Positions 29,814-42,377 of a stretch of 64,000 nt of DNA are shown piece after piece. A program made the translations under genes and the position numbers. Under the pieces are notes generated by a model. The model saw nothing but the letters and a program-made list of their open reading frames with translations. It ran no database searches and had not been told where the DNA came from. This DNA is from Luscinia megarhynchos. Its lineage: Eukaryota; Chordata; Aves; Passeriformes; Turdidae. Position 1 is the first letter of the stretch, and every line of letters begins with the position of its first letter. The stretch is taken from contig CM067592.1 of NCBI GenBank assembly GCA_034336665.1, positions 37,575,889 to 37,639,888 on the forward strand. Reading direction: 5' to 3'.

Positions 29814-32269
29814 TACTAGAAATGTTCTAAAAATGCAGCAAGATAGTCATTGTCCATGGAATATAAGACAAGTGTATGAATAAAAGGAGGAAATAAAAGC
29901 AGTGAATAAATTTCACTGACTGCCTTTTATCATAAGGATTAAATGCTTTCATTAAAAATGGAAGCACAGTTGTCACACTAACATACTTTTGCTTGAAATG
30001 AGAGACAGCTTCTTCATCTATAATCTTTGCCAAATCTATGTCTCCATGAAAACCAGACAAATCCAACATGTAAACAAAAATGCGATACATCAGATGAAAG
30101 TGAAGAAATTACCCATATTTACTCAATGCATGAATTTCCACCATAGTAGTCCTAGTGATGACTTTATTGTTAAAAAAAAAAACAAAAACAAAACCAAAAG
30201 CAAAAAAACAAAACAAAACAAAACAAAACCAAAACAAAAAAAACCAAAAAAACCAACAAGACAAAACATAGAATGTAGGGAAAGAGGACTGGATGGAGAG
30301 ACAATGAGAAGATACTTCCTTTTGGTTTTAAACCCATATCATGCAGGCATCATTAGCTAACCAGTTTGAAAAAAATCATCTTTATGGTCTGCATTTTTCT
30401 TTTTCCTGAATGTTGTATATGATCATTTGTTCACAGCAACATAGGCCAGTCTACAGCCTTTATGCCCTTACAAATTACGTTTTCAGTCCTGCAGACCACT
30501 GCGTCATAAAAAAAAAAAATCCTCAGTTGGGATCCCTACAAAATGGAAAAGATATCCACTTATTGAGTAGCTTGCTAAAGCAGCTACCAAAATCGTATAG
30601 AAAAGTCTGTGGAATCATTCCGGTGTTGGTCAAAAAGTGGCTGAAACAGCTCTGTGACAGAAAATAAGAACAGCAGTTCATGGATTGCAAACTTTCCCCC
30701 AACAGTGTCTGTACATTAACTGAAAACCTTGTATTTCTGATTCCTTCATTTAGCCTGTTGGACACTGCAATATCATGCTTCTTTGACCTCCCAAAGGAAT
30801 TATAATTCTAGTATTCCATTGCCTTCACTCCTTCTTTAAACAGTTTGTCATCCACACTCTCTTGCCTGCAGTACTCATATTTGCAAGTTGGTGGAATGCA
30901 CTCTTTCCTAAATCTCCTTTCAGTTATTTTAGCAATCATTCTTCCTTTATTGGTATTAACCTTTCTTTAACCTTGTCTATCTTCAGATTTAATCCCCTCC
31001 TTGTGGCATCTCCAACAAAATACCAATTTGTTTTCCATCATTCTCTCATTAATACAGTGTTCCTTTGTTCCCTTAATTTCTTACATCATTAAATGAATAT
31101 TTACATTGTGTCACCTTTAAATTATCTATAATCTAATACACTGAATCTTATTCACAACTGATAATCACTTACATGAATATAATTCATACTGTTCAAAAGA
31201 GCTTTATACAGCTTTGTACAGACCACATAAAGCCTGGCTGGAAAATATTTTTCAAATGCCTATATAAATAAGGTGTATATGCAAACGCACCATGCAAAAT
31301 GAAATATTGTAATATAGCAAAAATAAATATTGTATTATGGTGAAGAAAAACCTGAGAGTATGTATCTGTAAGCTACAAATAAATATGTTTAAAAACTGTG
31401 TTGAATTAATCCAAATCTGAACATCACAATGCCAATTTATTGTCACTTATAAAATAAATCTTAATGTATTAAAAATCACAAAGTAGGAGCCAAAAAGCTC
31501 ATAATTCTGTTCATGCAATCCTAAGTTTAAGGCGTAGTTTGTTGCTCCATAAAAGGTTTTATTAATTTTGGAAACAGTTGCATCCCCCAGTTTCTCTTGT
31601 ACCCACAATGTCACACACTTTGTTTTCCATGTTATCACTCAGAGGTGTCCCTTGGAGTTTGCTTAAGAACTTTAGCTCATACCTGAGATTTTCCTATGTA
31701 TTTCCTTACCTTTAAATATTTCTTTCATTTCATATGACATAAAAAACTCTGGCACCAACCACAATACCATTAGAGGTTCTTTCATATTTGATCTCACGAA
31801 ATAGTTTTTGTCATGAAATAATATGATATGAAGCATGATATGAAGCTGAATTCCCTTCCTCCAAGTGGCAGTTCTTCCCCATCTAGTAAATGAGCAAAGT
31901 GATACTGGCATTGTAAAATGTTGTCAAAATGGGGACTAAGGAATATGATTTTAAAAGCAAGTATAATCATTAAAAATCAAAAAAAATATGCTCAAATGAT
32001 AGGACTAAAGAGGTCTGGTTGCTCTGAATCTTCATTAGGTGGCTTTGTGGTTTCTAGGAAGTCATCAATCCTTGCCTTTTTCCAGGATTAACTAAATACT
32101 AAATGGCCAGAGTGTTAAGAAAAAAAAAAAAAAAAGCATCAGTAAAGTAACTTTAGTAATTGAGAAGGAAACTTAAAGTGACACTGAGCAGGTACCTAGA
32201 ATGCTAAAAGGCTTCTGTGTGATTTCTTAGTGTATTTACTGGTTTTGGATACCACAGTGTAGAGAAGAC
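29814..32269. other. Host intergenic sequence
   Basis: AT-rich, with no recognised gene. It contains an A-rich low-complexity run at 30168-30262 made of AAAAC-type units. Confidence 0.5.
30168..30262. repeat. A-rich (AAAAC-type) low-complexity tract
   Basis: About 95 bases of A runs broken by single C or CC. The surrounding open frame is an artefact of the Lys/Asn/Gln codons this creates. Confidence 0.85.
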
Positions 32270-32722
32270 TTGAAGGGTTAGAGAGCACCCGAGGAGTGCT
32301 GATGGTGAAGGTCCTTTGAGAGAAGCTGCAGGCGTGGCTGAGGTCACTTGGTCTGTTCAGCCTGGAGGAGTCTGAGGACAGACCTCACTGCAGGTACAAC
32401 TTCCTCAGGAAGGGAGAAGGGACAGGCACTGATCTCTTCTCTGTGGTGCCCAGGGACAGGACTGGAAGGAATGGCCTGAAGCTGTGTCAGGGGAGGTTTA
32501 GGTTGGACATTAGAGAAAGGTTCTTCCCCCAGGGGTGGCTGTGCACTGGAACAGGCTCCCAGGTCACTGGTCACAGCACCAGCCTGACAGAGTTCTAGAG
32601 CATTAGTAAGTTGTTCTCAGGCACGTGGTATGACTCAGGGACGGTGCTGTACAGGCCAAGGAGTTGGACTTGATGATCCTTGTGGGTCCCTTCCAGCTCA
32701 TCTTATTCTATGATTCTGTGAT
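32270..32722 (+). mobile_element. CR1 LINE, 3' end fragment
   Basis: Plus-oriented CR1 tail. Landmarks are GGTTTAGGTTGGACATTAG, GAAAGGTTCTTCCCCCAGG, TGGACTTGATGATCC and the terminal CTATGATTCTGTGAT. The reading frame is broken. CR1 is the dominant LINE family of birds. Confidence 0.85.
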
Positions 32723-35067
32723 ATGGCAAATAGCAGTGAAATGTTCTAAACATGATCATTTGTGGCTACACATTAAACGCAAAATGTAACATATAAAACA
32801 AGTAACTAAATTAGTTAGGGAGACATTATCTTATTATTTTCAGTGGTTCCAGCATCCTCAGTGCTCACAACCTATTGACAGCTGTGGCATTACTTACTAC
32901 CTCTCTAAAATCCTTCTCTATGCCACAGGGTGAGAGCCAAGTGTTCATGGGAACAGATGGCCAAAAGGATAAGAAGACACAGAGCTTGACCCTATCTAGA
33001 CATTTTTCTCAAGGGTTAAGGAGGGTGGAACAAAAACTCCATCAGCAAGACCTTGTGCATCTTTTGTCAGAGCTGCTCTTGTGCTCCAGTGGATATCCTG
33101 ATGATCCATATTTTTCCAGAGACTCTGTTTAGTTATGGCTGCTCTGTATCACTAAGAGGAATCAAAAATGGACATGAGTTGTGCTAGTGCATGAATGAAA
33201 ACTGAAAAGACGTGTGGTCTGTGGCTGGATAATGGTGTGATACCTGTTTGTAATGGAATAAAGAAAGTCTAATTAAGAAACAACAGGGAAAAAGCAAAAG
33301 AGATCTTTCCAGAAAGTCTGCAACAAATGGAAAACAGGTTTCAAGCTGTCATTTTGCTAACTTCAGCAGCACTCTATTTAAAATTATAATAAAATGTATT
33401 TGTGCTTGTTCAGAGAACTTGTAACCCTGTTTCACCTACAAAATTCATAGTAGGCCAGTTACAAATAATGATAAAATTAAAAAGATCAATACTGCAAAAT
33501 ATTCTTTATCAGAAGACCACTGTTTTTTTTCTTTGGCTTTGAGGTTGATTTCTTTAGTAGTTTTATGCTCATCACTGGTTTTTATTCATATCCACATGAT
33601 AAAATTCCTTAACCAGCATGTTACAAAAGGTATTTATTATATTATATTTAGCACTGTTACAAATCGGTAGTATTAGTCTCCTCTCATGCACAAATTTGAA
33701 ACAGGCGGGTTTAGCAGTGGGTTGTTATGAATGAATTTCAGGCTTGTGAAGCTCTGTGTTTCTATACAGTGTAGCTGCATACCTAGCAAAGCCTTCTGCA
33801 CAGCTTTTCTTATAGCCTGGCAAAGCCTTAGGTCCTGTGCTCAAGGCTAGGCAGAGTACTGTGGCAAATGCATGCTGTTAAACATGACCTTACAGTTTGT
33901 CAGCATCAGGACTAAATTCCTTGGCACCTCACTAATGCTTGTGCTTGAACGGGAAATGGTGGCCTGAATGTGCCACTCTGACCATGCTGTGTTACAGAAT
34001 AAGCCAGAAAATCTGGCTACCAGCCAGGTGCTTCCTCTGGTTTGTCAGTCACTGATTCTGACTCTTCATATTTCTAATGTCATACTTAAAAATGTCACTG
34101 TAGATGTTCTTGAAGACATGGCAGCAATCAAAAATTATTTTCTCTGGCTCACCCTTTTCAGTAATCGCATTTTCCTCACCTTCAGCATGCAATAACTGCA
34201 GATAAGGCTCTGTTGCCTTCGATGTCTTAGGCGTTGTACATACACAAAAAGACAATCACAAACAACTTACTTTTTCTTTTTCTTGCTGTTCTGGTTCTCT
34301 GGTGACGGGTATTTGACATTTGACATATTTCCCCAGAAGACTCGTAAATGTGCACGAAACTCGGAGTGCGTTGGCCAATAGCCAGCGGCAGAAGAGGGTA
34401 ATGCTGACACTCCCCCAGCCTGCAGCCAGAAACACCAGCAGTGGGCAATGACACAGCCCTAGGGGTGTCTAATTTCTCAGAGCCGTATTGAGAATATGTA
34501 TCTCCTTAAAGATGTCCATTATGAAAAACTGTTTTCCCAGGAACATAATAATCTCTGCTAACTTTCTTTTTCAGAACCCTCACCTTGTAAACAGTTTGGA
34601 GTCTTTGCTGAAGGAAGGTACTATGTGCATTTAAGAATATTATTTTCTCTGCTAAGAGCTATTTACAGTCTAGGTTGTCATGCTGTTAGGCAGTAACAAC
34701 CAAGGAACAGAGCATTTCCTAGGAATTAATGGCTTGCTAGGCAGGGTTTAAAGCCTGAGGTACAGCCAGAGGCTATTAACTCCAGCTGGTCATTAAAAAT
34801 CCTTCGGAAATACCTTGCTCTAAGGTCAGTATTACTGTTAAAACAAATGTAGGCAGATGGATTTATTTCATGGGTTGCATTTTCAGCTGGTATGCACAGG
34901 GCTTTTCTGGAGAATTTACACCTTCTTAACATTAACCAGTCAATTATTTGAGTCACCTCTCAGAATTCCAGTCATACAGTTTTAATTATTCTTATTATGA
35001 AAAATGGAAGTGTAGCACTCTGGCAAATTTCATATCAGTTTATCAGATTGGCCTTTCACATCTGCAG

Positions 35068-35136
35068 GAAAATGTAGCATCTTTTTTGCCTACCAAGGAA
35101 ACAAAGCCTCTGATACAAGCGTTTATTCCCCAAGAA
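35068..35136 (+). other. Candidate exon, 69 bp
   Basis: Lies between CTGCAG and GAAGTAAGTA, a full-consensus donor. It is open in one frame and both ends are phase 0 (23 codons, beginning ENVASFLPTKE). The acceptor has a short pyrimidine tract; an alternative acceptor at 35046 would give 90 bp, also phase 0. I do not recognise the peptide. Confidence 0.2.
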
Positions 35137-38100
35137 GTAAGTACTTCATCTTTTCCTAGTATCTAGTGTGTTTGCATAAAGTATCATTCACAATACCGGC
35201 TGGCCAGCAAGCCAAAATGAAAATTTAACACAGGCAGAGTTTTACAGTCTTTAACAAGGGCCTATAAATAATAAGTAGTTCAGTTTAAAACATCTTCTAG
35301 GGAGACAGTGTAGTAGCAAAAGACGAAGTCAAGAAAATACATTTGGAATTGATTTGCTGGAATGGAATAGGAGCACTCAGTGGAATTATTCCTGCTTGAA
35401 AGTGGAGATGGGTGCAGTAAGGAATAAACCATGGGTTCATTTAAGCTCTGCAAAATAAATCTCGAAATTTACACATCTGATAGGCCAGATATCTTTCAGA
35501 ACAGTCATCTGCACTTGGCTTTATATATTTGTAATATTCAGATTTTAAAAAACAAAAAACAGATTTAAAAAATGAAAACACAGTAATAACACTGGTTTTG
35601 TTTTTTTTTGCTATTGCTATTGCTGCTGGGGTTAAAAAAATTCTGTATGTTTAGTAAAAAAAACATTACTTTTTTCTGCCTGTAATGTGTTTGTACTGTG
35701 ATAATACAAATAAGCCCAGCTACAGATAAAGCCTCATTATGCCAATTCTCTAATATTTGCAGTTTTTACCTCAGTACTGACTTTTCTCAGAAGTGAAATG
35801 AACTACTGAAGTTAGTGAGCTTTATCAGTATGTAAAACCAGTTCTGATCTTGCCAAATGACAGACTTTTGTTTCACAGAGTTTAACTATCTGGGTGATTA
35901 CCTTCAGAGGGAAGGAGCAGGGCTTTGGGATTTGACTTCACCACTTGTAATAAGACAAAATTAAGTATCAACACATCCCTCTCTGCCACTGTTGGGTTTC
36001 TAGCAGTAGATGGGGAAGTTTCTTCAGTTTTACTGGACAAACTATATTGCAGCAGTGAAACTAATTATTTTCTTAAGGTACTCAGAACTATAGAGCAAAA
36101 GATAATTCCAGGAATCCTGTTGATGTCCTGTTGCACTACAAAATCTTGTATCTTTTCTGCTGAAGTGCACCTGTAGGTATTTGCTTGCTTTCTGTACATA
36201 CAGATACACATACAGATTCTGATAAGTGTTCTGTCCTATTTTATTTCCACTGGCATATGAGTGTCTTAAAATTTTAAAAATATTTCAACACCTCAACAAG
36301 TTGCATATGTGTCACCTTAAGGCTTTTAAATATCCCAGACTTGGCCTTCATAGAGCTTCATAGGATACAGGAAAGTCCTAAGGCACAAATCCTACAAATA
36401 ATTACACATCTGCTTAGTTTTACAGACTTAGGAGTCCTTTGAGGATTAAGAACTTAGTAAGGATTTGCAGGATTGAAGCTTAACTCTTTTTATTGTAATA
36501 TATTAATATTCATATAGAAGTATTCTTATATTCCATGACTATACTACCTGTTTAAATGTAAATTTTCTTTCTGTGTCGCCAAATTGTGATCGCAATATTT
36601 GAATGTAGTCCATGATGTCAGACACCCAACCTGAATTCAAGGCAGTCTAAGAAATGCAGGTTTCTCCAACAAAGAAAAAGGTGCTTTCCCAACTTAGGCT
36701 GGAATAGTTGCAAATCCTGCTTGTGGCTGGGCATGAATTATGGACTTTTATAAAGTGTTTGAAATTCCGTGCTTTTAGTGTAAGAGACAGTGTGTATAAA
36801 ACCAAATTTTGTCCTTCTAAATGTGCTTCGAGATGAAACATACACCCCTTCAACATTAACTGGATAAGTTGCAGCAGTTACAGTGAAAGGATGCCAAGAC
36901 TAAACTATTTACTTAAAGGATTCCAATGTGTCCAAGCACCAAATGGTTTAAGTCTTTCAACCAGGCAATTAATAATAAAACCACTATTCCAAAACACAGT
37001 TATCAGCACCCCAGATGTATACCCGAATTTAGCAGTATCTGATTATCCAATATGTTGCACGTTACCCTGAACAAAAATTTCTCACCAAATGGATAGCTTC
37101 AGTCCTGAAATCCATATCTGATGTCCAGAACGTATACTGACAAAAGATTTAAATGCCCCAAGTTTTAAACTGCAGTTTATCTTCCAGTGGACAAATACCT
37201 GGAAAAAACCAAAAAGCCCCCCAAGCCTTTGAAAGTATTTTTTTTTCATTGGGTTGTTCCATTAATTAGCTCTTCTTCATATTAACAGTCTTTTTTTTTC
37301 CTTGTGAGGATATCTAAATGTTACTCATCTGGACAGAAAATGTATTGTTCTTGAACAGAACAGGTTGCATCAAAATAAAAGGAAAATCTCCTGTGCCCCT
37401 ACACTTTATAATTTATTATTTCTACATTACCTGATGCCTGTTTAGAAGACCTAATTCAAGTATCTCTGTTTTCGTATTTGAAAAGAAAGAAAAATTGGGA
37501 AAATGCAAGTAAATATCCAAGTGAAAAACGTAAGTGGACATATATAAGCAGTATGAAGGTCCAAAACAGAACACTGGGAACCAGAAACAACCACAAATTT
37601 CTGCATTTTAATAAAAGAGATACAGCCACTGCAGCAACATTCAGAAGTCACAGATCAAGTAAACAACATCCACTGAATTCTGTTCACAAGCCTGAAGTCA
37701 AGCCTATTGACATAGTAGATGTTGACATGATAATGTTGTCAGATTCCACAAAGGATTAAACTCACCTGTGCCCAAAGTTACAGTGCTTCTGCTATGCCAG
37801 AACCACTAATGGCAATTTCCAGAATAGATATTTCAATGCATTTTATTCTTTAGAAAGATGATTTCTTGAAGGCAGTATACACTTCTTGGAGTCAGTATTC
37901 TACAGGGAAAAGCAATGCCTTCTCTTTAATAGGATTGCACGTGTCCTTTTATTTATTCCTGGAGTTTTTCTCTTCATTTGATCTCATGTACTGTAAAGAT
38001 ATTAGAGAGAACCTAACAAAGATGCTTTGGCATAAACTTCTTGAATGTATATAAATTATTTTACACAGCAGCCTACAAAGTTGCACATTTTATAAGGCAA

Positions 38101-38641
38101 TGTCCTCTTCCAGCCACTTGCAAACAACATGCAGTTTCAAATTTTGTATGCTATGGAGTGCTGTACATCATTGTTCCCAGGCTATGATAAGCTGCTTAAA
38201 TGGGCGTGTGCCTAGACATGCCGTTTTTATCAGAGGGTGTGTGAAGGAAGATCAGGCTGTGTTTCTGCTGACCCAGTGAACACTGTCTTCCAGCAACATT
38301 ATTTGACTCACGTATGAAGATCTGAAGTAAATACCTGACCAGACTACATGATCTAAACTCTTTGCATTTATGTGCACACAGTAAATTCTGTGTATAGTAT
38401 TTCTTCATTCACTTCAGCTCATCTCAACTAGTTACAGAAAAGTCCTTCCTCAGTTTGTCCTCCTGAGTTACTAAGCATGGAGCTTTCCTTCCATGGAAAT
38501 GCACAATTGAATTTAAACTCTGATAAAGACACAGGAGAGATTTTAAATCAAGTTTAATTGTATATGAAGCTTAGAGTCATGCATTTTTTAATTAGTCTAA
38601 AATATTACACAGTTTTTCCCTTTATCAATTTTCTACTTCAG

Positions 38642-38728
38642 GCCCACTCAAAACCCATTTGTATTGAAGAAGCAATAAGACATTTAGAAAAATGTAATGA
38701 TAACAAGTTAATCTCTGAAAGCACTGAG
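38642..38728 (+). other. Candidate exon, 87 bp
   Basis: A strong acceptor (long T-rich tract ending CTTCAG) and a donor GAGGTAACT enclose 29 codons, phase 0 at both ends, beginning AHSKPICIEEAIRH. The composition looks like coding sequence, not a repeat. The gene is not recognised. Confidence 0.25.
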
Positions 38729-38810
38729 GTAACTAATTCAATAATGATGGCATAATTTTTGTTTAATATCCTGGAAGGGACAGATCACAAATCTATGTTT
38801 TCCATTACAG

Positions 38811-38828
38811 TGGCAGAAGAAATCTTAA
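38811..38828 (+). other. Candidate terminal coding segment
   Basis: After a TTTTCCATTACAG acceptor the phase-0 frame reads WQKKS and stops. An AATAAA follows near 39026. It would fit as the last coding exon after 38642-38728. Confidence 0.18.
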
Positions 38829-40189
38829 TAAAAGGAACCCTATATGACATATGCTGCAGCTCAAAAAGCTCTGGAGAAAAGCTCTGACCCTATAGTGCCA
38901 TTCAAGACAATCATATTGGATCAAAGATCTGCTGGAATATGGAGCATCTCTGGTGGATGAAAGGCTTAGATTTTATCAGTTAGTGTAAGATATAATCATA
39001 AAAGAATGGGAAAAGACAGAACACAATAAATAGGATATGTAGCCACTTTTAATTTTGAGACATAAAGGATTCTTTAATATCACGATTTTCCTGAAAATTT
39101 ACTCCTGTAATTTTACTGTAGATTACTACTATCCATTATGATTTTCATATATTTTCAAGTGACAATAGAGCACCCTCTGTTCTCCCGATGATGCAGCACC
39201 GGTGCAAGTCTGAAAACAGAACAGCAGTTAAACAGATGACCAAGTATCAAATTTAAGCCATGATTTACAATGGTGAATGTTTCCAGAACCCACTTCCTTT
39301 GAAACAGAGTATAGCAAGAACTAAAAGAGAAAAAGCTTTGATAGTTCTTTCCTACATCTGTAGGGTAGAACAAAGGGGCCAGCATCCATCCAACAGAGAA
39401 ACCATAGCAGAGCTCTCAGTGCTCCTGAATATTTGGTAACCTCTTTTGGCACCTAAATAAAATTGTATGATACTGAAGAGGGCCATGGGATAAACCAAAG
39501 CCAGAATGGATTTGTAGGAAACAGGATTCCCTTTTCACTTGCTTCAGTTATACAGTGTCAGTCTTTTTTATTGTGGATCCTCCCTGCTAGGTTTTAAGGA
39601 GTATTTTGTTACCAAAACTTTAAAGAAAGAAATATTTGAGATGCTATCTTGATGAGAAAGGTTCTTTGATCATAGATGTGTATCTATGAATTTGCAAGCA
39701 GAATTTCTGAAGTTAAGTAATATCTTTATTGTCTGTATATTCTTAGTAAGGTTATGCTCTATATATAGCCAATCATAAAATCCAATTTGCATTTTAAATC
39801 CTTTTTATTGAAAAAAACCCCACTAAAAATTACTGATTTGTTCTTCAAAAACAGAATCTGCTCATAGGCAAAACAGAAAAAATATTTCAATGCATCCTTC
39901 CCTGTTGCTGGTTCTGTTGTAGCAGAATTTCAGAAGAAAAGGATCCAGAACAACATTAGACCCTCTTGTATTTGGGGGCTTTCTTGTGTCATTGAAAAAT
40001 TTGAAAAAATATTACAGCAAAGCAGGCAAAGTGTCAACTGAAGCACATTTTGTATGTGAATATAACCTCCAAACGTCCATTTTGCCAATGCAAGACTGCT
40101 TCTCTCAGTACTTTGGACTGCAAGTGCTTTGCTTGCCACTGTGAAGGTCTTGCCTTCAAACAATGGCTTAGTCTGGGAGTTCTGGAGTG

Positions 40190-42377
40190 TTTGGCAGAGA
40201 ACTTTGTGACACAGCTGGTGTGTGAGCCACCGAGGCACAACAGCTGCTGGACCTGCTGTTTGCAAACAGAGAAGGCCTGGTGGGTGATGTGATCACTAGA
40301 GGCTGTCTTGGGCACAACAATCACAAAATGATGGAGATTTTGGTTCTCAGAGATATAACAGGGGACAGGGGAACTGGTGCCTAGGACTTCTGGAGGACAG
40401 AGTTTTGCCTGCCTAGGAGATTGGTTGAAGCACTCCCTTAGGCAGCATTCCTGAAGGGCAGAGGAGTCCAAGAAGGCTGGACATGATTTAAGAAGAAAAT
40501 TCTAAAAGCACAGAAGCACAGAAGCTTCCTCAGATGCTGAAAGAGAAGTAGCCACAGAAGACCAGCTTGTCTGAACATGGAGCTTTGGCTGGAATTCGGG
40601 GTGAAAAGGAGAGTTTATGACCTCTGGAAGAAGGAACCCATGACTCAGGAGAACTAGAAGGATGTTGTGAGGTTATGGAGTGAGGAAATTAAAAGGGCCA
40701 AACACAATGAGATTCTAATCTGTCTATCCCGTAAAAGACAACAAAAAATGCTTCTGCAAATACATCAGCAACAAGAGCAGATCTAAGGGGAATATCCATT
40801 CTTAACTGTATGCAGAGGGAAACACAGTGACAAAGGATGAGGAAAAAAGGCTGATGTACTTAATACCTTCTTTGACTCTGACTTTAAGTTGCCCTCAGGG
40901 TACTCAGCCCCTGATCAACAACCTGAAATGCCTCTTAGACACACACAGGTCTCTGGGGCCGAATGGGATCTACCCAAGGGTTCTGAGGATGCTGGTGGAT
41001 GTTCTCAAAGAGCCACTTTTCATCATTTACCAGCACTGACTGACTGGTAAATGGACCCAGTTGAGTGGAAGTTAGCAAATGTGACCCATGTACCATCTAC
41101 AAGAAGGGTCAGAAGAAGAATCCAGGGAGTTACAGAACAGTTAGCCTCACCTTGGGGACTGCTCTGGAGCAGGAGCTGTTATGTAGCAGAATACGTGCAA
41201 GATAACCATGGGATCAGAACCAGCCACCATGGATTTGGGAAAGGCAGGTCCTGCTTGACCAACCTGGTCACCTTCTATGACCAGGTGACCAACTTAATGG
41301 AAGGGGGAAAGTCTGTGGATGTTTTCTACATGGTTTTTAATAAAGCCTTTTACCATTTTCCACAGCATTTTCCTGGAAAAGCTAGTTACTCATGGCCTGA
41401 ATGAGTGTATCCTTGGCTGGATTCAGAACTGGCTGGATGGCTGGACCCAAGTATTTGTGGTTACTGGAATTACATCCAGTTGATGTCCAGTTGCTAGTGG
41501 GGCTCCCCAGGGCTCAGTGTCAGGTCCAAGTCTTATTTACAATATTTATCAATTATTTGGATTAGGAGATAAAGTGCCCACAGTCAGTTCCCAGAGGACA
41601 CCAAGCTGGTGGGAGTGTTGGTCTGCAAGAGGGTAGGAAGGCTCTGCAGAAGGATCTAGACAAGCTGGGTTGATGGGCTGAGGCCAGTGGTATGTGATTC
41701 ATGGGGAAGTTCTAGGTCCTGCACTTTGGCCACAATAACCCTGTGTAGGACTGCAGGCTGGGGGAAGAGTGGCTGGAAAGCACCCCAGGAACAGGACCCG
41801 GGGGGGCTGAGCTGTGCCAGCTGTGCCCAGGTGGCCAAGGAGGCCGATGGCACCCTGGCCTGTATCAGCAGTGACTGTCCCCCTGCACCCAGCCCTGAGT
41901 GCCCCTCGATTCAGGAAGGACATTGAGGGGCTGGAGCGTGTCCAGAGAAGGGCAGTGGAGCTGGTGAAGAGTCTGGAGTACAAGTCCAAGTACAAGTTGA
42001 GGGAGCTGGGGATGTTTAGCCTGGAGTAAAGGAAGGCAAGGGGAGATCTCACTGCTCTCTGATAACTACCTGAAAGATTGTAGGAAGGTAGGGGGTGGTC
42101 TGTTCTCCCAGGTAACAGAGGATGGGATGAGAGGAAAATGCGTCAAGTCACCAGCAGAGCTTCAGACTGGATATTAGGAAAAATTTCTTCATTGATAAGT
42201 CTGTCAGGCATTGGAATAGGCTGCTGTATTGGTGGTAGCACCACCACTCCTGGAAGTGTTCAAAAGGTAGATGTAGTTCTAGGAGACATGGTGGTGCACA
42301 TGGTTGTGCTGGGTTACTGGTTGGACTTGATTATGTTAGAGGTCTTTTCCAACTTTAATGATTCTGTAAGTCTATGA
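40190..42377 (+). mobile_element. CR1 LINE, long 3' fragment with RT remnants
   Basis: About 2.2 kb of plus-oriented CR1. Decayed ORF2 pieces include GPNGIYPRVLRMLVDVLKEPL (RT fingers), DPVEWKLANVTHV, HHGFGKGRSCLTNLVTFYDQV and, near the end, ERVQRRAVELVKSLEYKSK. It ends in TTGGACTTGATTATGTTAG and TCTTTTCCAACTTTAATG, the CR1 3' end. Many frameshifts. Confidence 0.9.

Larger units (their letters stand above)
32723..40189. other. Host sequence with no confirmed gene
   Basis: No recognised protein. Three exon-like plus-strand segments (35068-35136, 38642-38728, 38811-38828) are listed separately at low confidence. Polypyrimidine runs and AATAAA sites occur at the frequency expected of AT-rich DNA. 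Confidence 0.4.

Noticed and set aside
30523..30765. 80-codon minus-strand frame that could be a transposase remnant
   Set aside because: No catalytic motif, inverted repeats or target duplication were found.
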